In this document: one piece after another, positions 36,401-45,300 of the stretch
Position numbering within the stretch: the stretch's first letter is position 1
Layout: each line of letters begins with the position of its first letter
From: Rhodopirellula baltica SH 1
GTDB taxonomy: Bacteria > Planctomycetota > Planctomycetia > Pirellulales > Pirellulaceae
DNA length: 64,000 bases
Assembly: GCF_000196115.1 (NCBI RefSeq)
Contig: NC_005027.1
Location: forward strand, 2,976,001-3,040,000
Direction: 5' to 3'
Notes under the pieces: model-generated
Database searches by the model: none
What the model saw: only the letters and a program-made list of their open reading frames with translations
Told to the model about the DNA's origin: nothing
Program-made: the position numbers and the translations under genes

Positions 36401-37483
36401 AAAGTCGGCCCGCCTTCGGTAGCAGAACCAATTATTCACGCATTTGATCGATCCGAACTTCAATCAGTTTCCAAATCAACCGACACCGCGGGAGCAGACG
36501 TGACATCGCTCCTTCGCGAAACGGACGGCGAGCATGTCCAGGGGTTTGCACATCGATATCGACAGGGACTCTGTCCTCCACACTGGATCGACTTGGACCT
36601 CAGCGACCGTGTTTCTGAAACCACATCCGAGGACGCCAACATTCACTTGGTCCTCAACGGATGGATTTTGCCGACGGACACGTCGCTAAACATTCAAATC
36701 GATCAGAACCCCGAACTGTCATCGCCTGAACCACCATCGCTTTGGGTTCCCGATGAATCATCAGAATCCGGCTGGAAAATGGCCTCACCGTTCATTGGAT
36801 TCCCCGGTGGCAAGAACAAAACGATCGTTGTCGACATTACCGACTGGGTAAATCGCAAAGACGCTCGAGTGAGGATCCGAACGACCAACCAAATTTATTG
36901 GGATTCCGCAGCGGTATCCGTTCGAACGAACGAGGAAATTGAGCGTCTTCGCTCACTCGTCGTAGTCCAACCGCTGACTTTGCAATCTGCCGAAGTGGCT
37001 TGGCACGGCTTCTCCGGACGAAGTCATCCTGGACCGAAACAGGCCGAAACTTACGACTACCAAAGCGTTCAGGATTCACCTCGATGGCCACCTCTCGATG
37101 GGCCACTCACCAATTACGGTCCGGCCGAGGATCTGATTTCGGACTGGGACGACTCAATGGTGGTCATCAGTGGTGGCGATGAAATCCGATTGCGTTTTGA
37201 GGTTCCGAAAAAAGAGCTCTCGGATTCCGAGCAACGCGACTTCGTAATGCACGGAGTGGGATGGGACAAAGACGCCGACCTCAACACACTGGCTGGCCAA
37301 TCAACTTTGCCGCTCCCATTCCAATCGATGAGCAAGTACCCACCAACCGCATCCCAAAAAGAAGAAGCAACCAAGTCTCGCGAAACCAACGCGGTTCACC
37401 TCTCACGCGAGCAACCCTTTCGCAAATTTTGGTCGCGAGGTGCGTCGCCCCGGAACGATTCAAGCGAAAGGCCTGTTCAATGA
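33494..37483 (+). CDS. Large membrane-anchored FG-GAP/ASPIC protein
   Basis: A 1329-residue protein. A single membrane helix lies at about residues 22-43 after a short Ser/Gln-rich cytoplasmic tip, leaving almost the whole protein outside. Residues about 60-340 are helical (TPR-like). From about 370 to 760 are FG-GAP/VCBS repeats with calcium-loop patterns (DFEGDGDLDLMAA, DLDRDLDLDVVTV, DVDGNVSWDIILG, DLDNDSFYECLRGG). An ASPIC/UnbV-like domain follows (VLELRFGPHYRSRIV, RVIFPNGLTQ), then an unassigned 450-residue C-terminus. The start is GTG. The first Hsp70-like genes lie upstream in the same direction, 100 bases away. The stop overlaps the convergent terC stop by seven bases. Confidence 0.7.
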   Translation: MTSSQSPTSKQSPSGKQPAINTWLVAVVAIGLLAAAGYWFSRGPADPPDDVPGVGGENQSEQLASQNLDLNRVALASMENLDTDDAETAWSALSKSRPEDRSIALNRALNRALTIDELSAVATDASAKPEEKQAARQRLASLLSEARGLIQKYVELGGDPNLATWMNARVDLNEANLLPRSVMQSIRKEVFGRLIESIQKNADAKGDKSNAILLAGTLTQVVDVLEDPIRGIPPTILEPAATALTQLSNQQPNNLYLAVRAARLGIANESKAAVDAIRRTQTLAASIEPTLRQQTAPIGKTPAELVDGIVSSVEAGEFDEADNQMMLWFNLLNSTELIKTDRRRASPHPLDLIQFESLRRLSAEVSKQSRIASASDPLSFDIQSLTIASDNDEGISANDLIAIDANLDFKMDVVSLHPGNDSATLFLWMQGDKGWQKHGTLKVDGQWTGMMVADLFMVDSSSPGRLRQDATSRSHNTLRSIILFGDSGAQLVVVDGRDFGQTDATDEDSLKTEAADGLDLLSQVHAMISGDFEGDGDLDLMAATDRGWELLVNRGNRTFFPLPTNENQATSWDESDPPVAFAIADLDRDLDLDVVTVHPQSGRVGWIENLLHLQFRFSYRDDIPVLPGVDSLAIEDVDGNVSWDIILGSPNQGQLVLSHTGDIGMWRVDAVTPFSWPTTRTDQQPSRTHRGSLIVADLDNDSFYECLRGGIASSVLELSPASPADEKPQKFGPQQDLQWKASDQTSEIFVYAATDFDADLRVDLVGWSASGDASSPTISVASNTTDLSGKAISVRFKGIDDNNANSGRVNHYAVGSVLELRFGPHYRSRIVTDPTTHFGLDGLIGPGNLRVIFPNGLTQSVPKIEPGVMIEEEQTLKGSCPYLYAFNGERFEFVTDCLWAAPLGLQTSPGVVVPDRPWEHLLVDGKFLAPNDGAYELRITEELWEVAYFDQLDLAAIDHPKDVVVFTNEKVGPPSVAEPIIHAFDRSELQSVSKSTDTAGADVTSLLRETDGEHVQGFAHRYRQGLCPPHWIDLDLSDRVSETTSEDANIHLVLNGWILPTDTSLNIQIDQNPELSSPEPPSLWVPDESSESGWKMASPFIGFPGGKNKTIVVDITDWVNRKDARVRIRTTNQIYWDSAAVSVRTNEEIERLRSLVVVQPLTLQSAEVAWHGFSGRSHPGPKQAETYDYQSVQDSPRWPPLDGPLTNYGPAEDLISDWDDSMVVISGGDEIRLRFEVPKKELSDSEQRDFVMHGVGWDKDADLNTLAGQSTLPLPFQSMSKYPPTASQKEEATKSRETNAVHLSREQPFRKFWSRGASPRNDSSERPVQ

Positions 37484-38331
37484 GCGTGCTGCAACTTCGC
37501 CTTTTTCGTCATCCGTAGGTTCAGGAACTCTACGATCAAAGAGAACGCCATCGCAAAGTAAACATAGCCTTTGTTGACTGGCGTTCCGACGGCTTCGCTG
37601 AGCAATACCACTGAAATCAAAATCAGGAACGACAAAGCCAACATTTTGACAGTTGGGTGCTCCTGCACGAAGTCGCTAATTTGGTTGGCGAACGTGATCA
37701 TCACACCGACGCTAATCACCACCGCGGCGATCATGATTGGCAGGTGAGACGCCATGCCGACCGCTGTGATCACGCTGTCGAGCGAGAAAATGACATCCAT
37801 CACAGCGATCTGAAACAAAACGGATCCGACCGTCACCGGTTTTCGCGATTTCACCGCTGCATCGGCTTCGGGCAAATCCATGTCCATCTGTGGATCATCA
37901 TCGTGCTCGCCTTCGATTTTATGATGGATTTCTCGAACCGCGGTGAACATCAAGAACAGGCCACCGAACAACAGAATCAAATCCCGCCCGCTGATTTCAT
38001 TGACTTCGGCGTCGGCAGCCAGATGTTCTCTCAACGATTCGATTGGTGCCAGCGACGACAGTTCAATGATTGGCGACTGCAGGCTCATCAACCATCCGAT
38101 CATCATCAGCAATAGGATTCGCATCCCCATCGCGACGAACAATCCGAATCGCCGAGCAAAGGAGCGTTTCTCAGCAGGCAATTTCCCGGTCAGAATCGCA
38201 ATGAAAACAATGTTGTCGATGCCGAGAACGATCTCCATCAAAGTCAACGCGAACAAAGCGATGAGTGACGGAACCGACCACAGCGGTACATCCGCAGCAA
38301 CTTCAACCGACGACGCAATCAAATCCATCAT
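37477..38331 (-). CDS. TerC-family integral membrane protein
   Basis: A TerC protein (about 284 residues) with seven or eight membrane helices; the motif TLMEIVLGIDNIVFIAIL and the acidic VMDVIFSLDSVITAVGM are the metal-coordinating acidic helices of the family. Members export manganese or act with secreted metalloproteins. A His/Asp-rich loop (HHKIEGEHDDDPQMDMD) lies between. The frame extends to 38379, but MMDLIASS at 38331 is the likely start. Confidence 0.85.
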   Translation of the reverse strand: MMDLIASSVEVAADVPLWSVPSLIALFALTLMEIVLGIDNIVFIAILTGKLPAEKRSFARRFGLFVAMGMRILLLMMIGWLMSLQSPIIELSSLAPIESLREHLAADAEVNEISGRDLILLFGGLFLMFTAVREIHHKIEGEHDDDPQMDMDLPEADAAVKSRKPVTVGSVLFQIAVMDVIFSLDSVITAVGMASHLPIMIAAVVISVGVMITFANQISDFVQEHPTVKMLALSFLILISVVLLSEAVGTPVNKGYVYFAMAFSLIVEFLNLRMTKKAKLQHAH

Positions 38332-38425
38332 GGGACCCACAGGAAGAAATTCCAAACTCGCAACACAGACAACACGCAAACCAAATCAACGCACCGTTCG
38401 CAGCGACGAGAGATCATGGTTCGAT

Positions 38426-39202
38426 TCAGGCGGGAGACAGCCACGGTGCGGCCAAACCGGCCAACCCCATCAGCAATAACAATGCCATCGTGATCCGTCG
38501 CAGACGTTGCGTCCCCAAAGCCGTTCCGACTTTCAGACCGACCCAAGTCACCGCCAGCAAAATAGGAATCGCGGCGGCAGCAATCAATGCCGGGGGAATC
38601 ACGCGAGATCCAAAGAACCATACCAACACAGCAATCCCGGGTGCCAAGCTGATCAGGTACATCGAAAACAGAAACCCACGCATCCGCCGCGTATCCCAAT
38701 CGTGGGCTTGCACCCAAAGCACCATCGGCGGCCCGCCCATCCCGACCAAACCCTGAAGAAATCCGGACAGCGGAAATACCAAATAGCTCCAAAACGGTGC
38801 CACCTGATCACGCGGCTTTGGTCGAAACAAAATCGTTGCCAGCGTCGCCAACAAGACCGCCACCCCGACGATCTGCCGAAGCGTCACCATTGAAAACGAT
38901 TCCATCCACTGCAACGTCAGCACGCCAAGCGGCAAGAACAGCAAACGCGCCGCCCCCGGCCACACCATGCGTTTCGAATCCAGAGCGTCGCGGAAAGACA
39001 CCACGCCCCACAAGTTTTGAGGAATGGTTGCGACCAGCAAAGATGTTTGGGCTTCCGGGATGGAATATCCTGCCCATAGTAGCAACGGCACAATCACCAA
39101 CCCGCCCGCGAATCCAGCAGCGGCTTGAACGAAGATGCCCAGGCAAAGCACCCCCACCAATTGCCACGTATCCGGTTGAGCCAGGATGTCTAAGAAGCTC
39201 AC
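38426..39202 (-). CDS. TauE/SafE-family sulfite/anion exporter
   Basis: A 258-residue membrane protein of eight predicted helices, with two repeats of the family pattern (AAGFAGGLVIVPLLLWAG at the N-terminus and GFLQGLVGMGGPPMVLWVQ in the middle). Relatives export sulfite or organosulfonates; the substrate here is not known. It starts with a GTG that overlaps the mazG-like stop (GTGA), so it is translated with it. Confidence 0.8.
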   Translation of the reverse strand: MSFLDILAQPDTWQLVGVLCLGIFVQAAAGFAGGLVIVPLLLWAGYSIPEAQTSLLVATIPQNLWGVVSFRDALDSKRMVWPGAARLLFLPLGVLTLQWMESFSMVTLRQIVGVAVLLATLATILFRPKPRDQVAPFWSYLVFPLSGFLQGLVGMGGPPMVLWVQAHDWDTRRMRGFLFSMYLISLAPGIAVLVWFFGSRVIPPALIAAAAIPILLAVTWVGLKVGTALGTQRLRRITMALLLLMGLAGLAAPWLSPA

Positions 39203-39597
39203 GCGGATTCCGATGATTCATCAGTACCGATCAACTTCGAATTTTCGCGATGACGCGTTGCATCGCGTTTCGTTTTCTTGTCCAGGTTTCGCCGCAAGGC
39301 ATCCGTCAGATCAATCCCGGATTGGTTTGCCAAACAAATGACCACGAACATCACGTCGGCCAATTCGTCCGACAATTCGCCCAAGACCGCACCCGACTTG
39401 GTGGACTGCTCGCCCTTGGTGCGTGAGAGAATCCGTGCAACCTCGCCAACTTCCTCGACCAATTGAGCCAGATTGGTCATCTCATCGAAGTATCGCACGC
39501 CGATGGTTTGAATCCATTGGTCAACCTGCGTTTGAGCATCCGCAATCGACATGGACGAAGGCGTTTGCTTTGCGGAGTCCGAAGATGATTGCGACAT
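39199..39597 (-). CDS. MazG-like nucleotide pyrophosphohydrolase
   Basis: A small all-alpha NTP pyrophosphohydrolase, about 132 residues. The metal motif EEVGEVA (ExxE) and ELSDELADVMFVVICLAN (ExxD) are kept, the arrangement of MazG and the dUTPase-like iMazG group. It hydrolyses nucleoside triphosphates to monophosphates; whether for cleaning or signalling is unknown. A TTG at 39612, overlapping the FG-GAP stop, is an alternative start, and its stop overlaps the TauE start. Confidence 0.75.
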   Translation of the reverse strand: MSQSSSDSAKQTPSSMSIADAQTQVDQWIQTIGVRYFDEMTNLAQLVEEVGEVARILSRTKGEQSTKSGAVLGELSDELADVMFVVICLANQSGIDLTDALRRNLDKKTKRDATRHRENSKLIGTDESSESA

Positions 39598-39608
39598 CAA
39601 GTCTTTCG

Positions 39609-40793
39609 TCAAGGTTTTGCTAATAGCAGGTAGGTGCCACTTTTCCCGGCGACCGCCAGGTCGGTTTTTCCGTCACCGTTGAAGTCCTCGGCGACGATTT
39701 GCAAACCGGTTCCCACGCGACCTTCATCAACGACATGTCGCTGGAACGATTTTGACGCAACATCGAACGAGTACCAGTAGAGACACGGAACTTCTTTTCC
39801 GCCTGGGTCATTTCCGTTGTGGGCGTAATACCGTTTTCCGGTCACGAGATCTTTGTTGCCATCACCATCCAAGTCCACCCAAACCATCGAGTGAGGCTGG
39901 CTGAAACGTCGATCGATCTCGTGCTCTTTCCATTCGATGGATCCGGAATCATTGGCACCGGTGTTTTCCCACCACTGCAACCCATAGTTGTGACCTTCAC
40001 CATAAATCAGGTCCTGATCACCGTCTTGATCGATGTCTTCGATCAACATCGGCAAACTGGCGTGCAACTTCCAATCACGGTGAGCGATCCAGGGTTGGCC
40101 CCAAGGATTCTCGGCAGGTTGTTCATACCATCCCCAACCAACCAAGATGTCATTCCGACCATCGCCATTGATATCGCCAACACCGATTCCATGGCCGTTG
40201 AACTCTTCGCCCAACACATGCCGCTTCAATTCGTAGGCCGGTTTGCCATCTTCCGTTGATTCGTTGGGTTCCAATCGCCAGATCACCGTCGGAACTTCAT
40301 TCTTCCAACTATTCACAATCCATTCGGGACGTCCATCGCCATCGATGTCTTCGAACAGCTGCCCCTCGTTTGCCGTCGCTCCCGTATCAACCAAGGTGGA
40401 TTCGGGCCACATTTTCCCCAAACGCAAATCTTCTTCGCCTGGGTTGCGATACCACTTCACTTCCGTCGGCAAGAACGATCCCGCGATCACATCCAAACGA
40501 CCATCCGAATCAACGTCGAAGAGGTAGTCTCCGTTGCTCTGAACGTAACCATTCCAATCTTCGATTGCTCGCAAGGGCCGCGGTGCCCAATCGCCATTTC
40601 GGAACCAATTGCGCCCGGCGACCAGGTCCGTTTTTCCATCCCCGTCAACGTCACCCGCCGCGATTCCTTCGTTTGCATCCAAGGTCAACAAACGAATCTC
40701 AAACGAAACCGGCTCATCCGCTGACACCTCGGTAACCTGAGCCGACAGAGAACCAAGCAAGAAACAAACGGCAGAAAACGTACGGAACCGCAT
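39609..40793 (-). CDS. Secreted FG-GAP (VCBS) repeat protein
   Basis: An exported protein of 394 residues: MRFRTFSAVCFLLGSLSAQ is a signal peptide. After it, seven or so FG-GAP/VCBS units follow, each with a calcium-binding loop (DVDGDGKTDLVAGRN, DVDSDGRLDVIAG, DIDGDGRPEWIVN, DINGDGRNDILVG, DIDQDGDQDLIYG, DLDGDGNKDLVTG, DFNGDGKTDLAVAG), folding as a beta-propeller. The frame extends 10 codons upstream. It is the first gene of a coupled set with MazG and TauE. Function unknown. Confidence 0.85.
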   Translation of the reverse strand: MRFRTFSAVCFLLGSLSAQVTEVSADEPVSFEIRLLTLDANEGIAAGDVDGDGKTDLVAGRNWFRNGDWAPRPLRAIEDWNGYVQSNGDYLFDVDSDGRLDVIAGSFLPTEVKWYRNPGEEDLRLGKMWPESTLVDTGATANEGQLFEDIDGDGRPEWIVNSWKNEVPTVIWRLEPNESTEDGKPAYELKRHVLGEEFNGHGIGVGDINGDGRNDILVGWGWYEQPAENPWGQPWIAHRDWKLHASLPMLIEDIDQDGDQDLIYGEGHNYGLQWWENTGANDSGSIEWKEHEIDRRFSQPHSMVWVDLDGDGNKDLVTGKRYYAHNGNDPGGKEVPCLYWYSFDVASKSFQRHVVDEGRVGTGLQIVAEDFNGDGKTDLAVAGKSGTYLLLAKP

Positions 40794-40867
40794 CAAACAA
40801 CCACTCCAGAAGAAGGACGCCACTTTTCGCGGTTATTGTAGTTCAAACTGGAAGCCAGCTGGCGGGG

Positions 40868-42265
40868 TCAATCCGATCCACCAACGCCGGTTTGTGATGT
40901 CGGCTCCAAACGGCGGGTCGATGGCATTGCAGGGTCTGCATTCCATCCGGTCGCTTGTTCCATCGTCGAAATATCTGTGTTGGCGCCATCGGTGATCAAC
41001 CGAGCCGATCGGTCGTGTGTGACAAAGGTCCACCCCCACTGCATCAACACCAACAACCGGTTCCGAAACAAGGTGATGTACATCAGGTGAATAAACAGCC
41101 AAATGAACCAAGCGACAAAGCCTTTCGCCTTGTAGCTTCCAATTTGTCCAACGGCGGTGCAGCGACCAATCACGGCCAAACTGCCTTTGTCCCGATATCG
41201 AAATTCGGGGCGAGGCTTGGATTGCAAGTCGGCGCGGATGCACTTCGCCGCTTGTGTCCCCATCTGCATCGCTGCGGGAGCCAACCCCGGCACCTCGCCA
41301 CCATCCTCCATCTTCACTTGGGCTAAGTCGCCACAAACGAAGACCGTGCCATGACCGGCGATTGAAAGATCCGGACTGACTGGCACTCGGCCGCCACGGT
41401 CTGATTCGATCCCAGCGGCTTCACACAGAATCGCACCCAACGGACTTGCTTTGACCCCTGCGGCCCACAACACCGTTCGCGTGTTCAAACGACTGACTTC
41501 TTCGGTCGTCTTATTGCGAATCATCACATGCGTCGGTTCAATCTCCACCACGCGACATTGCGTTTGGATTTCAACACCCAGCTTTTTCAAATCAAGCGCG
41601 GCACGCTGCGGCAATGGTTCAGGATATACGTCCAGCGGAGCATCTCCCGATTCGACCAACACGATCCGTGCGTCTGCAGGTTGGATCGAGCGAAAATCAT
41701 TCTGAAGGGTGTGACGCGAAATCTCGGCCAGCGCACCGGCCAGTTCACAACCGGTCGGACCACCTCCAACGATGACAAACGTCAGAAGGTCATGAATTTC
41801 ATCGGGATCGCTGCTGCGTTCAGCAGCCTCAAACGCCCCCAAGATTTGCCGACGAATTTCCGTCGCGTTTTCAATCGTCTTTAGCCCAGGAGCCAGCGGA
41901 CGCCATTCTTCACGACCAAAGTAATGGTGGATCGCTCCCGTCGCGACAATCAGATAGTCGAACGCAATCACTGAATCCGTGGTGTACACCTCATTCGAAT
42001 CCAGCGAAATCGATGTCACCTCTTCCAAAACCACGCGAGCGTTTTTTTGCTTTCGCAGAATCCCACGCAGTGGCGTCGCAATGTTTGCGGGTGAAAGTTC
42101 GCCGGTAGCGACTTGATACAGCAGCGGCTGAAAAAGGTGAAAATTGCGACGATCAAGAAGCGTTACCGAGACGTCGACCTTCCGCAGGTCGCGTGTCGCT
42201 TGCAAACCAGCGAAACCGCCGCCAACCACGACAACGTGAGGACGCTGTTTAGTTGCGTTGCTCAT
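40868..42265 (-). CDS. ndh: Type II NADH dehydrogenase (NDH-2)
   Basis: A single-subunit FAD enzyme that passes electrons from NADH to quinone without proton pumping. N-terminal FAD motif VVVGGGFAGLQATRDL, the NAD-site motif VIVGGGPTGCELAGALAE, and FVCGDLAQV near the C-terminus; a C-terminal hydrophobic segment (GFVAWFIWLFIHLMYITLFRN) holds it to the membrane. The quinone-facing substrate motif RRNFHLFQPLLYQVATGELSP is family-typical. The MscK-like gene is upstream, 105 bases away. Confidence 0.88.
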   Translation of the reverse strand: MSNATKQRPHVVVVGGGFAGLQATRDLRKVDVSVTLLDRRNFHLFQPLLYQVATGELSPANIATPLRGILRKQKNARVVLEEVTSISLDSNEVYTTDSVIAFDYLIVATGAIHHYFGREEWRPLAPGLKTIENATEIRRQILGAFEAAERSSDPDEIHDLLTFVIVGGGPTGCELAGALAEISRHTLQNDFRSIQPADARIVLVESGDAPLDVYPEPLPQRAALDLKKLGVEIQTQCRVVEIEPTHVMIRNKTTEEVSRLNTRTVLWAAGVKASPLGAILCEAAGIESDRGGRVPVSPDLSIAGHGTVFVCGDLAQVKMEDGGEVPGLAPAAMQMGTQAAKCIRADLQSKPRPEFRYRDKGSLAVIGRCTAVGQIGSYKAKGFVAWFIWLFIHLMYITLFRNRLLVLMQWGWTFVTHDRSARLITDGANTDISTMEQATGWNADPAMPSTRRLEPTSQTGVGGSD

Positions 42266-42370
42266 ATCCAATTTCTCTCTTCACAACGTTCAGAACACCC
42301 TTCGTCGAGCGAGATCGATTTCGTCCGTACTCAACCGATCGCTTCGCAGGTTGTTCCAGTTGACACCAAA

Positions 42371-45300
42371 TCAGTCCTTTGGTGGAGGACACAATCGGTC
42401 CATCAACTCAGGCGGCAATGAACGCAAATGCAAATCGCGTTGCGGGAAGGCAATTTCCAACCCCGATTCGTTGAATCGCTTGTTGATTTCGGTGTGCAGT
42501 TGGTGGATTGATTTCAGTCGCTCATCCAAAGTCGACAGGTAACACCTCAAAACCAAATTCAATGTCGAATCACCAAAGCTCTCAAACGTGACGACGGGTT
42601 CTGGATCTTTCGAAATCTTTGGATGTTCCTCACAAATTTTCCGCAGCAAGTCGCATGCAAACTCCGTGTCGCTTCCATAAGCGACGCCCACGTTGACGAC
42701 GATCCGGTTGGTACTATCGGTCAGTGTCCAGTTTACCAATCGCCCAGTGATCAAATCTTTGTTCGGGATAATGAGTTCCTGCCGGTCCCAATTCGTCACC
42801 GTGGTTGCGCGAATTCGAATCCGTGCCACCACTCCGGTCGTGTCACCCAGCGTGACAACATCTCCGACGCGAATGGGTTGTTCGAACAACAAAATCAAAC
42901 CGCTGATGAAGTTCGCGAAGATTTCTTGCAATCCGAAACCAAGTCCGACGCCCAATGCGGCGACCAGCCACTGAATGTTCTGCCAGTGCAGGCCGAGGGC
43001 CTTCGCCGTCATCAGAATCCCGATCGTGATCAGGACGTATGTGCCAAGAGTCGTGATCGCGTAACGTGCGGGTTTGTCGAGCGGCAAACGTTCCAGCAAC
43101 ACGCCTTCCAACAAACCAGGCAAGTTCCGCACTGACACCCAAGTCAATACGATGATTGGAATTGCGAAGACGATGTTCTTCAGAGTGACTGGCGTAACAT
43201 TTCCGTCACCGTCGGTGGTGGACCACCCCAGTTTGACTTGATCCAAGTACTCAACGGCGGGCAACACCGGCGACCACACCAACGAAATTCCAACCAAGGC
43301 AACAATGAACAGGATTGTCTGCAACAAGCGTGTGGTCTGGGCATTGATTTCAGAGGCTTCCATTGAAGTACTCGGTTCAATTTCAACGCCCCCCGCTCCC
43401 AGACGCTCCGATTCTTCCAATCGTTCGCGGTGAACCGCCATCGTCAATCGGCGACGATTGGTGAGCAACCATCGGTTCACAAAACCGCTGACGTAATACG
43501 TCAGCAAACAAAGCCATAGCGTTAGATAAAGTTGTTCAACCAAAACTCGAGCACCACTGCTCAGCCCGATCAAAGCGATAAAGGCGAGTGCGAGTGGCAC
43601 GATCAGGATGAATCCGAACCAAAGGAAGCGCAATCGCGATGTCCATCCGTTTGGATTGAGTTGGATGTGTTTTGAGAAGACTCCCGAGGTGGGAGAAAAC
43701 GATCGCCAAAGAACAACACTGATCAAAATCATGCCGATCACCAACATGACTCGACTTAGCGCCGCGGCGGCTTGCCAGCGTCCCAAATTTTCGGCGATCC
43801 CATAAAAGATCAAAATCGGCACGCCGATATCAATCAGCAACCGCAACCATTTCCGAAGCGTTGCAATCGAACTTTCATCCGCACCGAAGTGAGCCGCGGC
43901 CAAACCGTCACGACGCAAGCATTGACGCAGCAGTTCGACCGGAGTCACTGCAACGGCAGCCAAATGAAACGCCTTGGCGGTGGCTCGTACAATCGCTTCG
44001 CTCGCGCCAGACGCCAACAATGCGTCGCCGATAATCCATAGCAATCCAACCAGCGGCAGTACCAACGCCCAAGAAAGCAGCGTCGCCGCCAAGGTGGGTT
44101 TCAACGAGACGCTTTGGCGACTTCGAGCACGTTCGCCGTGGGTTGCGATTCGCCGCCGCAATCTAGCTCCCGCGTAAATGATTGTGAAAATTGCCATCAA
44201 CGCGATCGCTATCAGTTCTGGACGGTTAAGCAAACCTTTCAGCAAACTGCGACCCAAAAGAATCAGATTGTCAGGGTGGACGATCGCACGGAAGACCTGC
44301 CAGGAGACGACCAAATCGTTCAAACGAAACGAGGGCTGACTTTTGATCCAAACGATCTTGGTGTCGATGATCGAAGTCAGCTCCATCACCAACCGCTGCT
44401 TCTGCTCGAGCTGGCTTTGCAAGCTGACCATTTGAACGATGTAGTCACTCAAGTCAGCGATGAACTTGTTGACCAAACGAATCTCACTCTCAGACAGTTT
44501 CCCCTGAGGAATCGACACGCCTTCGATGTTCTCCAGCGACAGCCCGATCGACGAGTTGTCCAAGATCCCTTCGAGAGTCAGTTCCAGTTGGGTTTGCAGA
44601 GCCCGATTGGTCTCGATGCTTTTCCTGAGTTCTGCAATTCGAGAATTGATCGGAGCAAGAGCGGGAAGCTTGTTCTTGAGCAACAGCAGTTCCACCCCGA
44701 GCGTACTGGTCAAACCACCGGACGCCGTGATGTTCTCTTCCAAATTTGTTGTGATCTTCGTGCGTCGATCGGACAAACTGTCCAACTCCGCACGTTCGTC
44801 GTTGAGCGATCGGCTGATACGATCCTTTTCGCCGGCAATTCGCATCCACCGTTCTTCGAGCGATAGGATCAACGACTCACTGGGATCGCCACCGTCGGCT
44901 TCCATCGTGCGTCGGAATTCTTTCAAGTCCTTGGCGATTTCGCTTTGTCGCTTCTTCGCAAGCGTTGCCGACCAAGCTCGTGCTTTTGCTTCCGCTTCGG
45001 CGACTTCTTTTTCAGTCGCGGTTTTCATCAACGGCAGCAGATCGCCTTGTGATTCCAACAGTGTCTGTTGCTGCTGATAAGCGGCGAGTCGCTGACGTGC
45101 TTCGTCGAGTTTTGCTTTAGTTTCGATTTCGCGAACATGACGCAGACGCCCGTCCGGGTCATCTTTGATTTCGCCGATCGTTTCGCCTGTTAACGACTCG
45201 ATTTCCTTCCGAGTTTGGACGATTTGCTCAGGAAGCTTTTCCAGAGTTTCTTTCCGAGCCGTGATGTCCGACTCAATCTTCTGCAACTTGCTCCGAGCGG

